Assembly: GCA_017309015.1 (NCBI GenBank)
Contig: JAEDAG010000001.1
Coordinates: forward strand, 416,223-480,222
Source of the DNA: Faecalicatena absiana
GTDB taxonomy: Bacteria; Bacillota; Bacilli; Lactobacillales; Lactobacillaceae
DNA length: 64,000 nt
Direction: 5' to 3'
The notes below the pieces were generated by a model that saw only the letters and a list, made by a program, of their open reading frames with translations, was not told the DNA's origin and did not search any database. Position 1 is the stretch's first letter; each line of letters begins with the position of its first letter. Positions 9,048 to 18,473 of the stretch are shown piece by piece. The position numbers and the translations under genes are program-made.

Positions 9048-10178
9048 CTACTTATTGTCGTAGACCCGGGCCAAGCGGTCGTTGAACAGGCAGGCCACTT
9101 CGTAGTGGATGGTGTCCAGCCAGTCCGCGGCCTTGCGCAGGCTGTTTGGCGCTGCCGGATCCTGGGAGATCAGTTCTACCTTGGTGCCAGCCGGCATTTC
9201 TTTTGGCAAAAGCACCATGAACTGGTCCATGCAGACCCGGCCCACGATTGGGCAGTAGACGTCGCCGACCTTGACCTTGAAGCCTTGGAACTTGCGGATC
9301 CAGCCGTCAGCGTAGCCAACTGGAACCGTCCCGATCCATTCATCGCCTTCGGCGATGTGGGTTGACCCGTAGCCAACCCCATAGCCCTTGTGAATCTGCT
9401 TGACGTAGGTCAGTTCACTGACAAAGGACATGGCTGGCTTGAGCTCAAAGGCAGGCTCAAGATCGGCTGAGCCGGGAGCTGAAGACGGGTTCAAGCCATA
9501 GAGGCCGATCCCGAAGCGGACCAGGTCACTGTCGATGTCCTTTTCAAACAAGCTGGCCGCCGTGTTGTCAACATGAATCCACTTTGGCTTGACCGTCAAG
9601 AGGCTTTGCAAGTGCTTGAAGCGCTTGACCTGGTAGTCAAAGTAGGCGTGGTCGGCGCTGTCGGCAGAAGCAAAGTGGGTAAACATCCCTTCAACGAAGA
9701 AAGCGTCATTGTCCTTCAGGTAGTCGTTGACCCGCTTGAAGTCCTCGTCTTCGCTGAAGCCGATCCGCCCCATGCCAGAATCGATGGCCAGGTGGATCTT
9801 CAGCTGCAGCCCCTCCTTGCGCAGGACCTGTTCGGCTTCCTTAAGCCATTCCAAGCTGGAAACCGGCAGGGAAATGTCATTGGCCGCGGCCAAGGCTGCC
9901 TCAGCTGCTGGCTGCAAGCCCAAGACCAAGATTGGCTTGACGACTTGTGCCCGGCGCAATTCCAGCCCCTCATCCAGCATGGCCACGCAGAAACCGTCAG
10001 CACCGGCCTCCTCCATCACTGGCGCTAAAGCCACGGCTCCATGCCCGTAGGCGTTGGCCTTGACCACGCAAAAGAGCTTCTGGCCCGGCTTTAAATGCTT
10101 CTTGGCATTGACGGTATTCTCTCTAATCGCGGCGACATCAATGTGGAGCGCTGCTGGTCTGTTAACTGCCGTAATCAT
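9048..10178 (-). CDS. alr: Alanine racemase
   Basis: PLP enzyme making D-alanine for peptidoglycan and teichoic acids. The PLP lysine is K40 in [10 protein letters not shown]; the second catalytic region [10 protein letters not shown] (Tyr) is present, and the CMDQFMV segment follows. 376 residues, usual for the family. acpS ends seven bases upstream, so acpS and alr form an operon as in many Firmicutes. Confidence 0.96.
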   Translation of the reverse strand: MITAVNRPAALHIDVAAIRENTVNAKKHLKPGQKLFCVVKANAYGHGAVALAPVMEEAGADGFCVAMLDEGLELRRAQVVKPILVLGLQPAAEAALAAANDISLPVSSLEWLKEAEQVLRKEGLQLKIHLAIDSGMGRIGFSEDEDFKRVNDYLKDNDAFFVEGMFTHFASADSADHAYFDYQVKRFKHLQSLLTVKPKWIHVDNTAASLFEKDIDSDLVRFGIGLYGLNPSSAPGSADLEPAFELKPAMSFVSELTYVKQIHKGYGVGYGSTHIAEGDEWIGTVPVGYADGWIRKFQGFKVKVGDVYCPIVGRVCMDQFMVLLPKEMPAGTKVELISQDPAAPNSLRKAADWLDTIHYEVACLFNDRLARVYDNK

Positions 10179-10184
10179 CGTTAT

Positions 10185-10538
10185 TTATCCCTCCAGGACA
10201 ACAAATGTACTGATTTCATGATTATCATGCGCGATCGTGGAAAAAATCTTCCCCGGGTAGCCCTTGACCGTGGTCACTGGAGCGCCGTTTTCATCCCACA
10301 GGGTTTCAATGTCCTGCAGGGCTACGGCCTTGCCAATTCCGGTTCCAAGCGCCTTGGCAAAAGACTCCTTGATCCCCCAGCGCCCGCCCAGGTATTCAGC
10401 CTTGCGCTTGTCGCTAAGCTGCTGGTACTGGGCAAATTCAGCTGGCGTCAGGACCTTTTGGGCGAAGTCATCGCCCTTGGCCACCAGGGCCTGAAAACGG
10501 GCGATCTCGATGATGTCATTGCCGATTCCCTTGATCAT
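10185..10538 (-). CDS. acpS: Holo-[acyl-carrier-protein] synthase
   Basis: 117-residue trimeric phosphopantetheinyl transferase that activates [13 protein letters not shown] near the start carries the Mg2+-binding Asp8, and [14 protein letters not shown] carries the second conserved acidic residue. Ribosome site AAGGAGG precedes the ATG. An AT-rich TATAAT (10564-10569) lies upstream, just outside the inserted IS200/IS605 element. In Bacillus cshA precedes acpS; here the insertion separates them. Confidence 0.94.
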   Translation of the reverse strand: MIKGIGNDIIEIARFQALVAKGDDFAQKVLTPAEFAQYQQLSDKRKAEYLGGRWGIKESFAKALGTGIGKAVALQDIETLWDENGAPVTTVKGYPGKIFSTIAHDNHEISTFVVLEG

Positions 10539-10595
10539 TTTTTCCTCCTTGTGCGCTTTCTAAATTATATACCTACAAATTTCAAATGACATGCT

Positions 10596-10870
10596 CCCCC
10601 GACCAAGGTCGGGGGTTTCTTTATAGGCTAGTGCTCACGCGCAGCCTACAGCTTCTGAGAACGACCAACTTATTCTTGCAAGCAGGCTTGACCGAAGCCA
10701 AGCCTGCTTTTTTACTGGTTCTGTCCAGCAAGCTGAACAGCAGTGCAAAAACAGAGGTCAGTCTATTTATCACGGAAGTGCCCCCTCCGACGATTCCGCC
10801 AAGCCGCATTGACTGCTGTTTGACGGTACGATTTTTTGCTTGCCCAGCTCTCTCAGAGCTGGGCAAGTCC
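10596..10870 (-). ncRNA. Probable reRNA/omegaRNA region at the right end of the IS element
   Basis: In active TnpB systems the guide RNA is transcribed from the 3' end of tnpB to the right end of the element. Here this interval holds three clear stems: GCCCAGCTCT/AGAGCTGGGC overlapping the tnpB stop (10842-10864), AGCAGGCTTG/CAAGCCTGCT (10681-10708) and CCCCCGACC/GGTCGGGGG (10596-10615). The guide would be read from the flanking DNA below about 10590. The assignment is by position and structure only. Confidence 0.4.
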
Positions 10871-12031
10871 TTTAAGCAAAATATTGATTGATGCATTGAC
10901 GTCACGGTCATGATGCGCCTTGCAGAATGGGCAGTCCCATTCCCGCACTGACAGTGGCTTCTTGCCCGTATCCTTGCCGCATTTTGAGCAGATTCGGCTG
11001 GTGTATGCTGGATTGACCTTGATGAGGATCTTTCCGTACTTCTTGCACTTGTATTCCAGCATGGCACGAAATCTGCCCCAGCTTTGACGCAGAATTGAGC
11101 GGGCAAGGTGGTGATTCTTCGTCATGTTCTTGATCTTGAGATCTTCAATGACAATGACGTCGTATTTCTTTACCAGCTGATCCGTGATCTTGTGCAGATA
11201 GTCATCGCGCTGATTCGTGATGCGGCTCATATAGCGGTTCTTGGCGACATTGGCTTTCTGCCAGTTGCGATAGTCAGACAGGCTTTTTGCGCCAAGAGCC
11301 TTCCTGTTGGCGTCCTGCTGCGACTTAACCAAAGCCAAATGACGGCGCTTGGATGACTTGCTCTGCCAGATTTCTGCTTGTTTCTCGCAGAAATCCGATG
11401 AGAACTTGTCAAACTTTCTGCCGTCTGACAGGATGGCCAAGTGCGTCAGCCCCACGTCAATGCCAACCGCCTTGCCAGTCTTTGGCAGGAAGGCGGTCTT
11501 TTCCTCCACAATGAGAGAAAGCCAGTAGCGCCCGCAAGCATCGACGCTGATCGTGTAGCGCTTGATCTTGCCGTCGATGACGCCGGTTTTCGATGATCTG
11601 ACTCTTCTCAGCTTTGGCAGGAACATGTTTCTTTTGCCCATGATCCGGATGCCGGACGACTTGCCAGTATATGACTGCTTGGCGCTATGCTTTGAGTGGA
11701 AGCGGGGCTTGCGCCTCGTTCCGGCAAAGAACGCCTCCCAGGCATCGCTGATGTTCTTGGTCACAATTTGGAAGCTGGAGCTGTCACTTGCCTTGAGGAA
11801 TGGATATTCGTTCTTCAAAGCGGGAAGCAGATTGTTAAGATCGAATTCCGTTAACAATTTTGATTTCTTGTTGTTCTTGTAGCGTTCCTGATAGAGGCTG
11901 ACAAGCTGATTCCAGAGGAAGCGGTCATTGCCAAAGAACTGTCTAAGTTTGGCTTGTTGTACGAGAGTCGGGTACAATCTGATTTTTACTCCATATTCCG
12001 GCAGATCTGACTTGCGCTTGCGTATTGCCAT
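10853..12031 (-). CDS. tnpB: TnpB, RNA-guided nuclease of the IS200/IS605 element
   Basis: 392 residues with a complete set of TnpB features: N-terminal helix-turn-helix region (KIRLYPTLVQQAKLRQFFGN), RuvC-I Asp in GIDVGLTHLAIL near residue 191, RuvC-II Glu in VIVIEDLKIKN near 295, a four-cysteine zinc ribbon (CSKCGKD ... CPFC) near 348-370 and RuvC-III Asp in HDRDVNAS near 376. No stop or frameshift is seen, unlike its tnpA partner. TnpB proteins cut DNA next to a TAM using the reRNA, which helps the element survive at its donor site. Confidence 0.92.
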   Translation of the reverse strand: MAIRKRKSDLPEYGVKIRLYPTLVQQAKLRQFFGNDRFLWNQLVSLYQERYKNNKKSKLLTEFDLNNLLPALKNEYPFLKASDSSSFQIVTKNISDAWEAFFAGTRRKPRFHSKHSAKQSYTGKSSGIRIMGKRNMFLPKLRRVRSSKTGVIDGKIKRYTISVDACGRYWLSLIVEEKTAFLPKTGKAVGIDVGLTHLAILSDGRKFDKFSSDFCEKQAEIWQSKSSKRRHLALVKSQQDANRKALGAKSLSDYRNWQKANVAKNRYMSRITNQRDDYLHKITDQLVKKYDVIVIEDLKIKNMTKNHHLARSILRQSWGRFRAMLEYKCKKYGKILIKVNPAYTSRICSKCGKDTGKKPLSVREWDCPFCKAHHDRDVNASINILLKGLAQL

Positions 12032-12053
12032 GTCGCTTCCTCCTTTCTAGCGT

Positions 12054-12487
12054 TTAGTGAAACGGTCTATTCCATTGCGTCTCAATATATTTCTTGACGA
12101 CAGCTTCGGTTGTCACTCCAATGCTTCCTGCGTAATAGCTCGGTGACCACCCCAGAAGTATTCCTTCATCGTTTCTGGGTACTTTTCAAAAAGCCACTTG
12201 GCCGTAATGCCTTTGAGCTTCCTGACGATATTTGTCACGCTCTCTTTGGGTTTGGCAGACAGCAGAATATGCACGTGAGTTGGCATTATTTCCAGGGCCT
12301 TGACCGTATACTCATTCTCACGGCAGATCTGCAGGATCTTGTCCTTGAGTGAATCGACAATAATCGGATTAGCCAAGGCTTGGTTGCGATACTTGGTACA
12401 CCAGACGATGTGGTAATTGAGTTTGTATACGTAGCCTCGTCCATGGATGATATCTGGCTCATCATTCCTGAATTCGTATTTAACCAC
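12054..12487 (-). pseudogene. tnpA: TnpA (Y1 HUH transposase), frameshifted
   Basis: The N-terminal part has the HUH motif (PTHVHILLS) and normal TnpA sequence to FWGGH, then the frame runs into a stop after RAITQEALE (124 residues). The neighbouring frame continues the conserved tail WSPSYYAGSIGVTTEAVVKK then YIETQWNRPFH and stops at 12054. The family normally reads WGGHLWSPSYYAGS; the loss of ten bases between two TGGTCACC copies at about 12144-12153 explains this. The shifted protein lacks the catalytic Tyr, taken to be that of KKYIETQ. Confidence 0.85.
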
Positions 12488-12572
12488 ATGAGTCGCACCT
12501 TCTTCCAGCGATTTCAGTCCTTTGGCTATTTATATTATATCGCATACCGAACTAATGTTCACGCGTTAAAGC

Positions 12573-12623
12573 AAAAAAAGGGGGCGATTCAACTCGGCAT
12601 TAAAATGCCAAGTTTTCTCGCCC
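12573..12623 (-). terminator. Intrinsic terminator downstream of cshA (second)
   Basis: Long imperfect hairpin (GGGCGA ... TCGCCC outer stem, ACTTGGCAT/ATGCCGAGT inner stem) followed by seven T on the minus strand. It is tandem to the terminator at 12634. Confidence 0.7.
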
Positions 12624-12633
12624 TCAACGTAAT

Positions 12634-12665
12634 AAAAAGACCAAGTCAAAAAGCTTGGTCTTTTT
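12634..12665 (-). terminator. Intrinsic terminator directly after cshA
   Basis: AAAAGACCAAG / CTTGGTCTTTT stem of 11 bp with an eight-base loop, about 25 bases after the cshA stop. Confidence 0.8.
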
Positions 12666-12689
12666 ATAAAATTCATCTTTATTTCAGCC

Positions 12690-14165
12690 TTAGCCCTTGC
12701 GGTTCCGGATCTTGAAGCCCTGCTTGCTGCCGTGGCCTGACCGGCCCTTGCGGTCAAAATTGCGGCTGCGGCGGGCGTTCTTGCCATAGCGGCCGTGGTT
12801 GTCGCCCCGGTGGCTGCCATGGCCATTGCCGCCATGGCGGCGATTGCCGCGGTATGGCAACGGCTTTTCTGGCGTAATCTTGACTTGAACGTCAGCATCA
12901 TTGGTCAATTCCTTCAACAAGGCCGCGGCCAGGTCTTCTGCCGTGTAGTTCTCCAGCAGCTGCTCAGCTGCTTCAGAGTACTTGGTCAAGTCGTTGGCAA
13001 GCAGCTCATCAACCTTGACTGCTGCCTGCTGCATCTGCCCTTCAAAGGCTTGTGCGGCTGTTGGCGGACGAAGCGGAGACATCTTCTTCTTGGTCAGGTC
13101 TTCGATGGTCCGCATGTAGCCGACTTCATTCGGCGTCACGAACGTCACGCTCATCCCGCTCTTGCCGGCCCGGCCGGTTCTGCCGATCCGGTGCACGTAA
13201 GAGTCAGGGTCTTGCGGAATGTCATAGTTATAGACGTGGGTCACGCCCGAAATGTCCAAGCCGCGGGCCGCAACGTCGGTGGCCACCAGGATGTCCAGCT
13301 TGCCTTCCTTGAAGCGCTTGAGCACCTGCATCCGGCGGGCCTGGGTCAAGTCGCCGTGGATGCCGGCAGCGTTGTAGCCGCGGGCCAAGAGCCCCCGGGT
13401 CAATTCGTCGACCCGGCGCTTGGTCCGGCCAAAGACAACGGCCAGATCAGGATTTTCCACGTCGATCAGCCGGCACATGGTGTCGAACTTTTCGCTTTCG
13501 CGCACGCGGACGAAGTATTGGTCGATCAGGTCAGCCGTCAGTTCCTTGGCCTTGATCTTGACGATCTTCGGGTCATTCATGAACTTTTCGCCCAGGCGCT
13601 GGATTGGCTTTGGCATGGTAGCACTGAACAGCAGGGTCTGGCTGCGACTGTCCGCGTAGGACAAAATGCTTTCGATATCTTGAATGAAGCCCATGTCCAG
13701 CATTTCGTCAGCTTCATCCAGAACGACTGTCTTGACCTGGTCCAGCTTGATCGTCTTGCGCTTCAAGTGGTCCAGCAGGCGGCCTGGAGTGCCGACCAAG
13801 ATTTCCGGAACGTTCTTCAAGGCCCGGATCTGGCGGCCAATGTCTGCCCCGCCGTAAACGACCTGGACGCGGGCTTTTTCATCGCGCCCTAAGCGGAAAA
13901 GCTCTTCCTGGGTCTGGATGGCCAGTTCCCGGGTTGGCTCAATAATAATCGCCTGGATTGAATGCAGGTTCTTGTCCAGCTGCTGCAGGATCGGCAGGCC
14001 AAAAGCCGCCGTCTTCCCAGTCCCCGTCTGGGCCTGGCCAATTACGTCTTCGCCGGCCAAAGCCAAAGGGATGGTTTGGGCTTGAATTGGCGTAGCCTCT
14101 TCAAAGCCTGAGCGCTTAATCGCCTTTAACAAATCATCATTCAATCCTAATTCAGTAAATTTCAA
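12690..14165 (-). CDS. cshA: DEAD-box RNA helicase CshA
   Basis: 491-residue ATP-dependent RNA helicase of the cold-shock/RNA-degradosome type. Q motif near residue 28, Walker A AQTGTGKT at 45-52, DEAD box in [13 protein letters not shown] near 150, SAT motif, and helicase C domain with [10 protein letters not shown] near 325. The C-terminal 60 residues are Gly/Arg/His/Asn rich and basic ([16 protein letters not shown]), typical of an RNA-binding tail. It follows murF by nine bases, so the two are co-transcribed. Confidence 0.93.
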   Translation of the reverse strand: MKFTELGLNDDLLKAIKRSGFEEATPIQAQTIPLALAGEDVIGQAQTGTGKTAAFGLPILQQLDKNLHSIQAIIIEPTRELAIQTQEELFRLGRDEKARVQVVYGGADIGRQIRALKNVPEILVGTPGRLLDHLKRKTIKLDQVKTVVLDEADEMLDMGFIQDIESILSYADSRSQTLLFSATMPKPIQRLGEKFMNDPKIVKIKAKELTADLIDQYFVRVRESEKFDTMCRLIDVENPDLAVVFGRTKRRVDELTRGLLARGYNAAGIHGDLTQARRMQVLKRFKEGKLDILVATDVAARGLDISGVTHVYNYDIPQDPDSYVHRIGRTGRAGKSGMSVTFVTPNEVGYMRTIEDLTKKKMSPLRPPTAAQAFEGQMQQAAVKVDELLANDLTKYSEAAEQLLENYTAEDLAAALLKELTNDADVQVKITPEKPLPYRGNRRHGGNGHGSHRGDNHGRYGKNARRSRNFDRKGRSGHGSKQGFKIRNRKG

Positions 14166-14174
14166 ATTGTTCTC

Positions 14175-15542
14175 CTATTTCAGTCTGTCGAGCACTTTTT
14201 CCAGGTGCATGCCGTGTGAGCCCTTGAGCAGGACGATATCGTTTTCGTGAATGTCGCTGCGCAGATCATCGATCAAGTGGTCCATCTCATCTTCTGGATA
14301 GTAGTGCAGGTCTTCTTCCGGGTACTTGTCTTTTACGGCTTCGTACAAGTACTTCATTTCTGATCCGAAAAGGTAAAGGACGTTGATCTTTTCCGGATCC
14401 AGGTCTTGGGCCAATTCCGCGTGCAGCTCATGGGATTTGGCGCCTAATTCCAGCATGTCGGCCAAAACGGCAATCCGCTTGCCGCCTTCCTTTGGCGCGA
14501 CCTGACCGAAGCTGGCAACGACGGCCTTAACGGCCGTTGGGTTGGAGTTGTAGATGTCAGACATGATGTCTTCGCCGCAGTCGCCCTTTTCCCATTCCAT
14601 CCGGTTGGCCGTTGGCACGAAGTGGGCCAGGCCAGCCGCGATTTCTTCATCGCTTTCGCCAAAGTGGCGGCCGACGCAGATGGCAGCCATGGCGTTAGAT
14701 ACGTTGTGGCGGCCGATCATTGGAATGCTGAATTCCTGGTCTGAGTCGTTGATGGTAAAAGTTGCGTGGTGCATGAAGCTGTGCATGCTGGTGGCGTGAA
14801 CCGTGTCCTGGTCGCCGAAGCCAAAAGTAGCCTTGGCCTGGCTGAGCTTGCCGGCTCTTTCCACCAGCAGCGGCTCATCGCCGTTGTAGATAAACTCGCC
14901 GTCTTCCTGCAGGAAGTCGGTAATCTCCATCTTGGAGTCCGCGATCTTGTCGCGGCTGCCAAAGAATTCAATGTGGGCTTCGCCGATCATGGTAATGACG
15001 GCAACGTCTGGCCGGGCCAGCTTGCTCAGTTCGTGCAATTGTCCGGCCCGGTCCATGCCCATTTCCAGGACCAGGATTTCCGTAATTGGCTGCATTTCCA
15101 AAATCGTCATTGGCACGCCAATTTCGTTGTTAAAGTTGGCTTGGGTCTTGTAAACGTTGAAGCGCTTGGACAAAACAGCCGCGATCATATCCTTAGTCGT
15201 CGTCTTGCCGTTGGACCCAGTGATGCCCACGACCAGGGGATTGACCTTCTGCAGGTAGTAGCGTGCTAAATCCTGCATGGCCCGCAATGTGTCAGGCACT
15301 TCCAAAACCGCGATATTGTCCGGCTTGCCAGGGTGACCCGCCTCCCACAAAGTCGCGCTCGCCCCGGCGCTGACCGCACTTTCGACGAAGTCGTGGCCGT
15401 CGCGCTCACCCTTGATTGGGACGAACAGGCCACCCGCCGTAATCTTGCGCGAGTCAAAAGCGACCGAAGTGATTACCGTTTCTTCATTGCCTTCACAAGT
15501 TGTATTTAAAGCTTGGGCAATTTCTGCCAGCTGCATCTTCAT
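14175..15542 (-). CDS. murF: UDP-MurNAc-tripeptide--D-Ala-D-Ala ligase MurF
   Basis: 455-residue Mur ligase that adds D-Ala-D-Ala to the UDP-MurNAc tripeptide. ATP loop GITGSNGKTTTKDM is near residue 110, followed by the Mur ligase central and C-terminal domains (HNVSNAMAA, NSNPTAVKAV). It precedes cshA in the same transcript. Confidence 0.95.
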   Translation of the reverse strand: MKMQLAEIAQALNTTCEGNEETVITSVAFDSRKITAGGLFVPIKGERDGHDFVESAVSAGASATLWEAGHPGKPDNIAVLEVPDTLRAMQDLARYYLQKVNPLVVGITGSNGKTTTKDMIAAVLSKRFNVYKTQANFNNEIGVPMTILEMQPITEILVLEMGMDRAGQLHELSKLARPDVAVITMIGEAHIEFFGSRDKIADSKMEITDFLQEDGEFIYNGDEPLLVERAGKLSQAKATFGFGDQDTVHATSMHSFMHHATFTINDSDQEFSIPMIGRHNVSNAMAAICVGRHFGESDEEIAAGLAHFVPTANRMEWEKGDCGEDIMSDIYNSNPTAVKAVVASFGQVAPKEGGKRIAVLADMLELGAKSHELHAELAQDLDPEKINVLYLFGSEMKYLYEAVKDKYPEEDLHYYPEDEMDHLIDDLRSDIHENDIVLLKGSHGMHLEKVLDRLK

Positions 15543-15623
15543 TCCTAAAACTCCTTAAGTTAAGAATCTATTTACACTGTCACCTATTATACTTTGTTTG
15601 ATACAAGACACTCAACACCTACA

Positions 15624-15655
15624 ATAAAAAAAGCAACCCAGACGGGCTGCTTTTA
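15624..15655 (-). terminator. Terminator of rpmE2
   Basis: Stem AAAGCAGCCCG/GGGTTGCTTT followed by a T run on the minus strand, 16 bases after the rpmE2 stop. Confidence 0.75.
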
Positions 15656-15670
15656 AAGTGCAAAGAACGA

Positions 15671-15922
15671 TTAGTTCTTCTTGTTGAAGCCGTACTTCTT
15701 GTTGAAACGTTCGATTCGACCATCTGCTGCAGCAAACTTTTGCTTGCCAGTGTAGAATGGGTGAGAATCTGATGAAACTTCAACACGAACCAGTGGGTAA
15801 GTCTCGCCTTCAAATTCGATAGTTTCTGACGGCTTCAAAGTTGAGCCGGCAACGAACTTAAAGCCAGTTGCTGAGTCCATGAAGCAAACTTCTTGATAAT
15901 CTGGGTGAATACCTTGTTTCAT
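15671..15922 (-). CDS. rpmE2: 50S ribosomal protein L31 type B
   Basis: 83 residues beginning [20 protein letters not shown] and ending with the basic tail [12 protein letters not shown]. It lacks the CxxC pairs of zinc-binding L31, so it is the zinc-independent type B paralogue. Single-gene unit with its own terminator. Confidence 0.95.
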   Translation of the reverse strand: MKQGIHPDYQEVCFMDSATGFKFVAGSTLKPSETIEFEGETYPLVRVEVSSDSHPFYTGKQKFAAADGRIERFNKKYGFNKKN

Positions 15923-16050
15923 AATTCTATAACTCCTTTGCCATAACCATTTTTCAGGCCATAGATTAATCGATTAACTCTAATATCATAACACCCTTCG
16001 CCGCCATTTACAAGGTCCTGGCGCAAAAGTGCCCTCGAAAAAGCCAAAAA

Positions 16051-16929
16051 CTAGAACTTCAATTCTTGAATGATCCGCTGCTTTTCTTCTGGAGCCAGAA
16101 CCGGGTAATCCAGGGGCAGCTGGCTGATTGCCTGGGAAATAATGTTGGAGACCAGGTAGCGGGAATACCACTTGTCGTCAGCCGGGATCACGTACCAAGG
16201 GTTGGCCGGCGTTGCCGTATTGTTGATGGCTCTTTCATAGGCATCTTGGTATTGCGGCCAGAAGTCGCGCTCCTTGACGTCATTGGCTGAAAGCTTGTAG
16301 TTCTTCTTTTCCACCGCCAGCCGGCCCTTGAAGCGGGAAGCCTGCTCTTCCTTGGAAATGTTCAAGAAGAACTTGAGAATCAGGTAGCCTTGCCGGTTCA
16401 GATATTCCTCCCAGTAGCGGATGTCGCTGTAGCGCTGCTGCCAAAAGGCCTCCGTCACGTCCGCGGTCTTGACGATGCCTGGCAATTCCTGCTTCAAGAC
16501 CAGTTCCGGGTGCACGCGCTGAACCAATACGTCTTCATAGTGGGACCGGTTGAACACGCCCAAATAGCCGCGCGGCGGCAGCTGCTTTTCTACCCGCCAC
16601 AGGTAGTCGTGGGTCAGTTCTTCACTGGTTGGCTGCTTGAAATTGGCCGTTTGAAAGCCGATCGGGTCTACCCCTTCAAAGACGTGGGTAATCATGCTGT
16701 CCTTGCCGCCGGCATCCATGGCCTGGAAGACGCACAAGACCGCGTACTTCTTGTCGGCATACATCTTTTTCTGGGCCTTGCGGATGACCTTGGCGTTGGC
16801 CTGAACAGTCTTCTTGATCGCGGCCAACTGGGCGCTGGAGTCGACCAAATGGGTCGGCAGGGTCTTCAAGCGCAGGTCAGGACCGGTAAACTTGACGTTT
16901 TCAGGCAATTCAAATGGCTTAAGCAACAT
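16051..16929 (-). CDS. Polyphosphate kinase 2 family protein
   Basis: 292 residues. The PPK2 Walker A region is present (AMDAGGKDSMITHVFEGVDP), followed by the lid-module signature YLGVFNRSHYEDVLVQRVHP and DVTEAFWQQRYSDI. PPK2 enzymes move phosphate between polyphosphate and nucleotides; which nucleotide (AMP, ADP, GDP) this one uses cannot be read here. Its gene stands alone between murA and rpmE2. Confidence 0.88.
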   Translation of the reverse strand: MLLKPFELPENVKFTGPDLRLKTLPTHLVDSSAQLAAIKKTVQANAKVIRKAQKKMYADKKYAVLCVFQAMDAGGKDSMITHVFEGVDPIGFQTANFKQPTSEELTHDYLWRVEKQLPPRGYLGVFNRSHYEDVLVQRVHPELVLKQELPGIVKTADVTEAFWQQRYSDIRYWEEYLNRQGYLILKFFLNISKEEQASRFKGRLAVEKKNYKLSANDVKERDFWPQYQDAYERAINNTATPANPWYVIPADDKWYSRYLVSNIISQAISQLPLDYPVLAPEEKQRIIQELKF

Positions 16930-17010
16930 CTATTTTTCCTCCTCATCTCGGCAAAAAGCGAAATATGCAATTAGTCTTCTTAATTTTAAAACAAAAGCCG
17001 GCAGCGGGAA

Positions 17011-17037
17011 CAAAAAAAGCTGGATTTGCTCCAACTT
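17011..17037 (-). terminator. Terminator of murA
   Basis: Short stem GTTGGA/TCCAGC with one mismatch followed by seven T on the minus strand, about 30 bases after the murA stop. Confidence 0.6.
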
Positions 17038-17068
17038 TCCTTGTTTTATCGTTTTGCTTTTGTTCTTT

Positions 17069-18343
17069 TTACTTGTCAGGCACGTCGCGAATCTCGACGT
17101 CGGCCCCAATTTGGCGCAGCTTCTGCTCTACCCGGTCATAGCCCCGCAAAATGTTGCCGGCATTGTTGATGATGGTCTCGCCTTCAACCATCAAGCCCGT
17201 CAGCATCAAGCAGGCCCCGGCCCGGATTTCATCAGCATGCACAACTGCGGCGTGCAGCTGGCTGCCTGGATGAACCAAAATAATATTGTCCACGACGTTG
17301 ATCGAGGCCCCCATCTTCTGCAGCTCAGGCACGTGCCGATTCCGCTTCGGGTAGATCGGGTCAATGATGACCCCTTCGCCCGTCTTCGCGGTCAGCAGCA
17401 GCGGCGTGATCGGCTGCTGCAGGTCAGTCGCGAAGCCTGGGTAAGTGCCGGTGCGGACCTGGACCATCTTCAGTTCGCCGGCTGGGTAGACAAAGAGCGA
17501 GTCTTCATCAGTATCGATAACGACGCCCATTTCTTCCACCTTGGCCAAAAAGGCATCCAAGTGTTCCGCGATAATGTTGTGGATGCGAATGCCATTGCCG
17601 ATGCAGGCAGCCATGGAAATGTAGGTCCCAGCTTCAATCCGGTCAGGGATGATCGTGTGCGGCACTTTGGCTTCAAGACGCTCAACCCCGTCGATTCGGA
17701 TGGTATCAGTCCCCGCCCCGCGGATCTTGGCCCCCATGTTGTTCAAGAAGGTTGCCAAGTCGATGATTTCCGGCTCCTTAGCGGCATTTTCAATCACCGT
17801 CCGGCCGCTGGCCGTTACGGAAGCCATGATGATGTTCATCGTGGCGCCAACTGAGGCCATCTTCAAATGGATATCGGCACCCTTCAGGCCTTCTTCAGGA
17901 GCCGTGATTACGATCTGTTCATTTTCATATCTAACGTCTGCACCCAGCGCTTGGAAACCCATAATGTGTTGGTCAATGGGACGCGGACCAATGTCGTCGC
18001 CGCCAGGGAAACCAACAATCGCTTTACCGAAACGACCAAGCAGAGCGCCCATAAAGTAGTATGAAGCGCGCAAACTCTTAATCTTCCCAGCAGGTAACGG
18101 GCTCATCTTGATCTCGGTTGGGTCGATGCGCAGCGTCATTTCGTGGAAGTCACAGTGGACGTCCATTTCACTCAGCAAGTCCATCAAGTTGTCCACGTCA
18201 GCAATTCTTGGAACGGATTCCAAGGTTACCGGGGTACGGGACAAGATTGAGGCTGGAATCAGCGCAACCGTGGAGTTCTTCGCCCCACCAATCCAGATAT
18301 CGCCCTGCAGGGGTTTCCCTCCGTGAATTATCATTTGCTTCAT
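17069..18343 (-). CDS. murA: UDP-GlcNAc 1-carboxyvinyltransferase MurA with Asp at the catalytic Cys position
   Basis: First committed step of peptidoglycan synthesis. The EPSP-synthase-like fold motifs are all present (GGAKNSTVALIPASIL near the N-terminus, GTDTIRIDGV, GTYPGFATDLQQP). The usual loop PGGCAIGPRPID reads PGGDDIGPRPID (bases 17990-18004), so the fosfomycin-reactive Cys is Asp, residue 116. I start at the ATG 18343 (AAAGGA upstream, 424 residues), which matches usual MurA length; an in-frame TTG at 18379 would add 12 residues but has no ribosome site. Confidence 0.93.
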   Translation of the reverse strand: MKQMIIHGGKPLQGDIWIGGAKNSTVALIPASILSRTPVTLESVPRIADVDNLMDLLSEMDVHCDFHEMTLRIDPTEIKMSPLPAGKIKSLRASYYFMGALLGRFGKAIVGFPGGDDIGPRPIDQHIMGFQALGADVRYENEQIVITAPEEGLKGADIHLKMASVGATMNIIMASVTASGRTVIENAAKEPEIIDLATFLNNMGAKIRGAGTDTIRIDGVERLEAKVPHTIIPDRIEAGTYISMAACIGNGIRIHNIIAEHLDAFLAKVEEMGVVIDTDEDSLFVYPAGELKMVQVRTGTYPGFATDLQQPITPLLLTAKTGEGVIIDPIYPKRNRHVPELQKMGASINVVDNIILVHPGSQLHAAVVHADEIRAGACLMLTGLMVEGETIINNAGNILRGYDRVEQKLRQIGADVEIRDVPDK

Positions 18344-18410
18344 TTGGGAAAATAAGTCCTTTTCTTTGTTTATTGTCAAATTATCATAATAATGTTAATG
18401 GATATTCATT

Positions 18411-18445
18411 AAAAAAACAAGAGAAGAGATTAGCTCTTCCCTTGC
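18411..18445 (-). terminator. Terminator of pyrG
   Basis: Imperfect hairpin CAAGGGAAGAG ... CTCTTCTCTTG followed by seven T on the minus strand, about 30 bases after the pyrG stop. Confidence 0.75.
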
Positions 18446-18473
18446 AATCCTTTATATTATTATCGTACAAAAA

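Larger units (their letters stand above)
10590..12535 (-). mobile_element. IS200/IS605-type element (tnpA broken, tnpB intact)
   Basis: Both signature genes are present on the minus strand in the order tnpA then tnpB. The element lies between cshA (with its terminators) and acpS. There are no terminal inverted repeats, as expected; a strong subterminal hairpin at 10596-10615 marks the right end. Exact cleavage sites could not be fixed, so the borders are approximate. Confidence 0.8.

Noticed and set aside
10539-10620. Stem CCCCCGACC/GGTCGGGGG as an ordinary plus-strand terminator
   Set aside because: No plus-strand gene ends here; the place and sequence fit the right end of the IS200/IS605 element.
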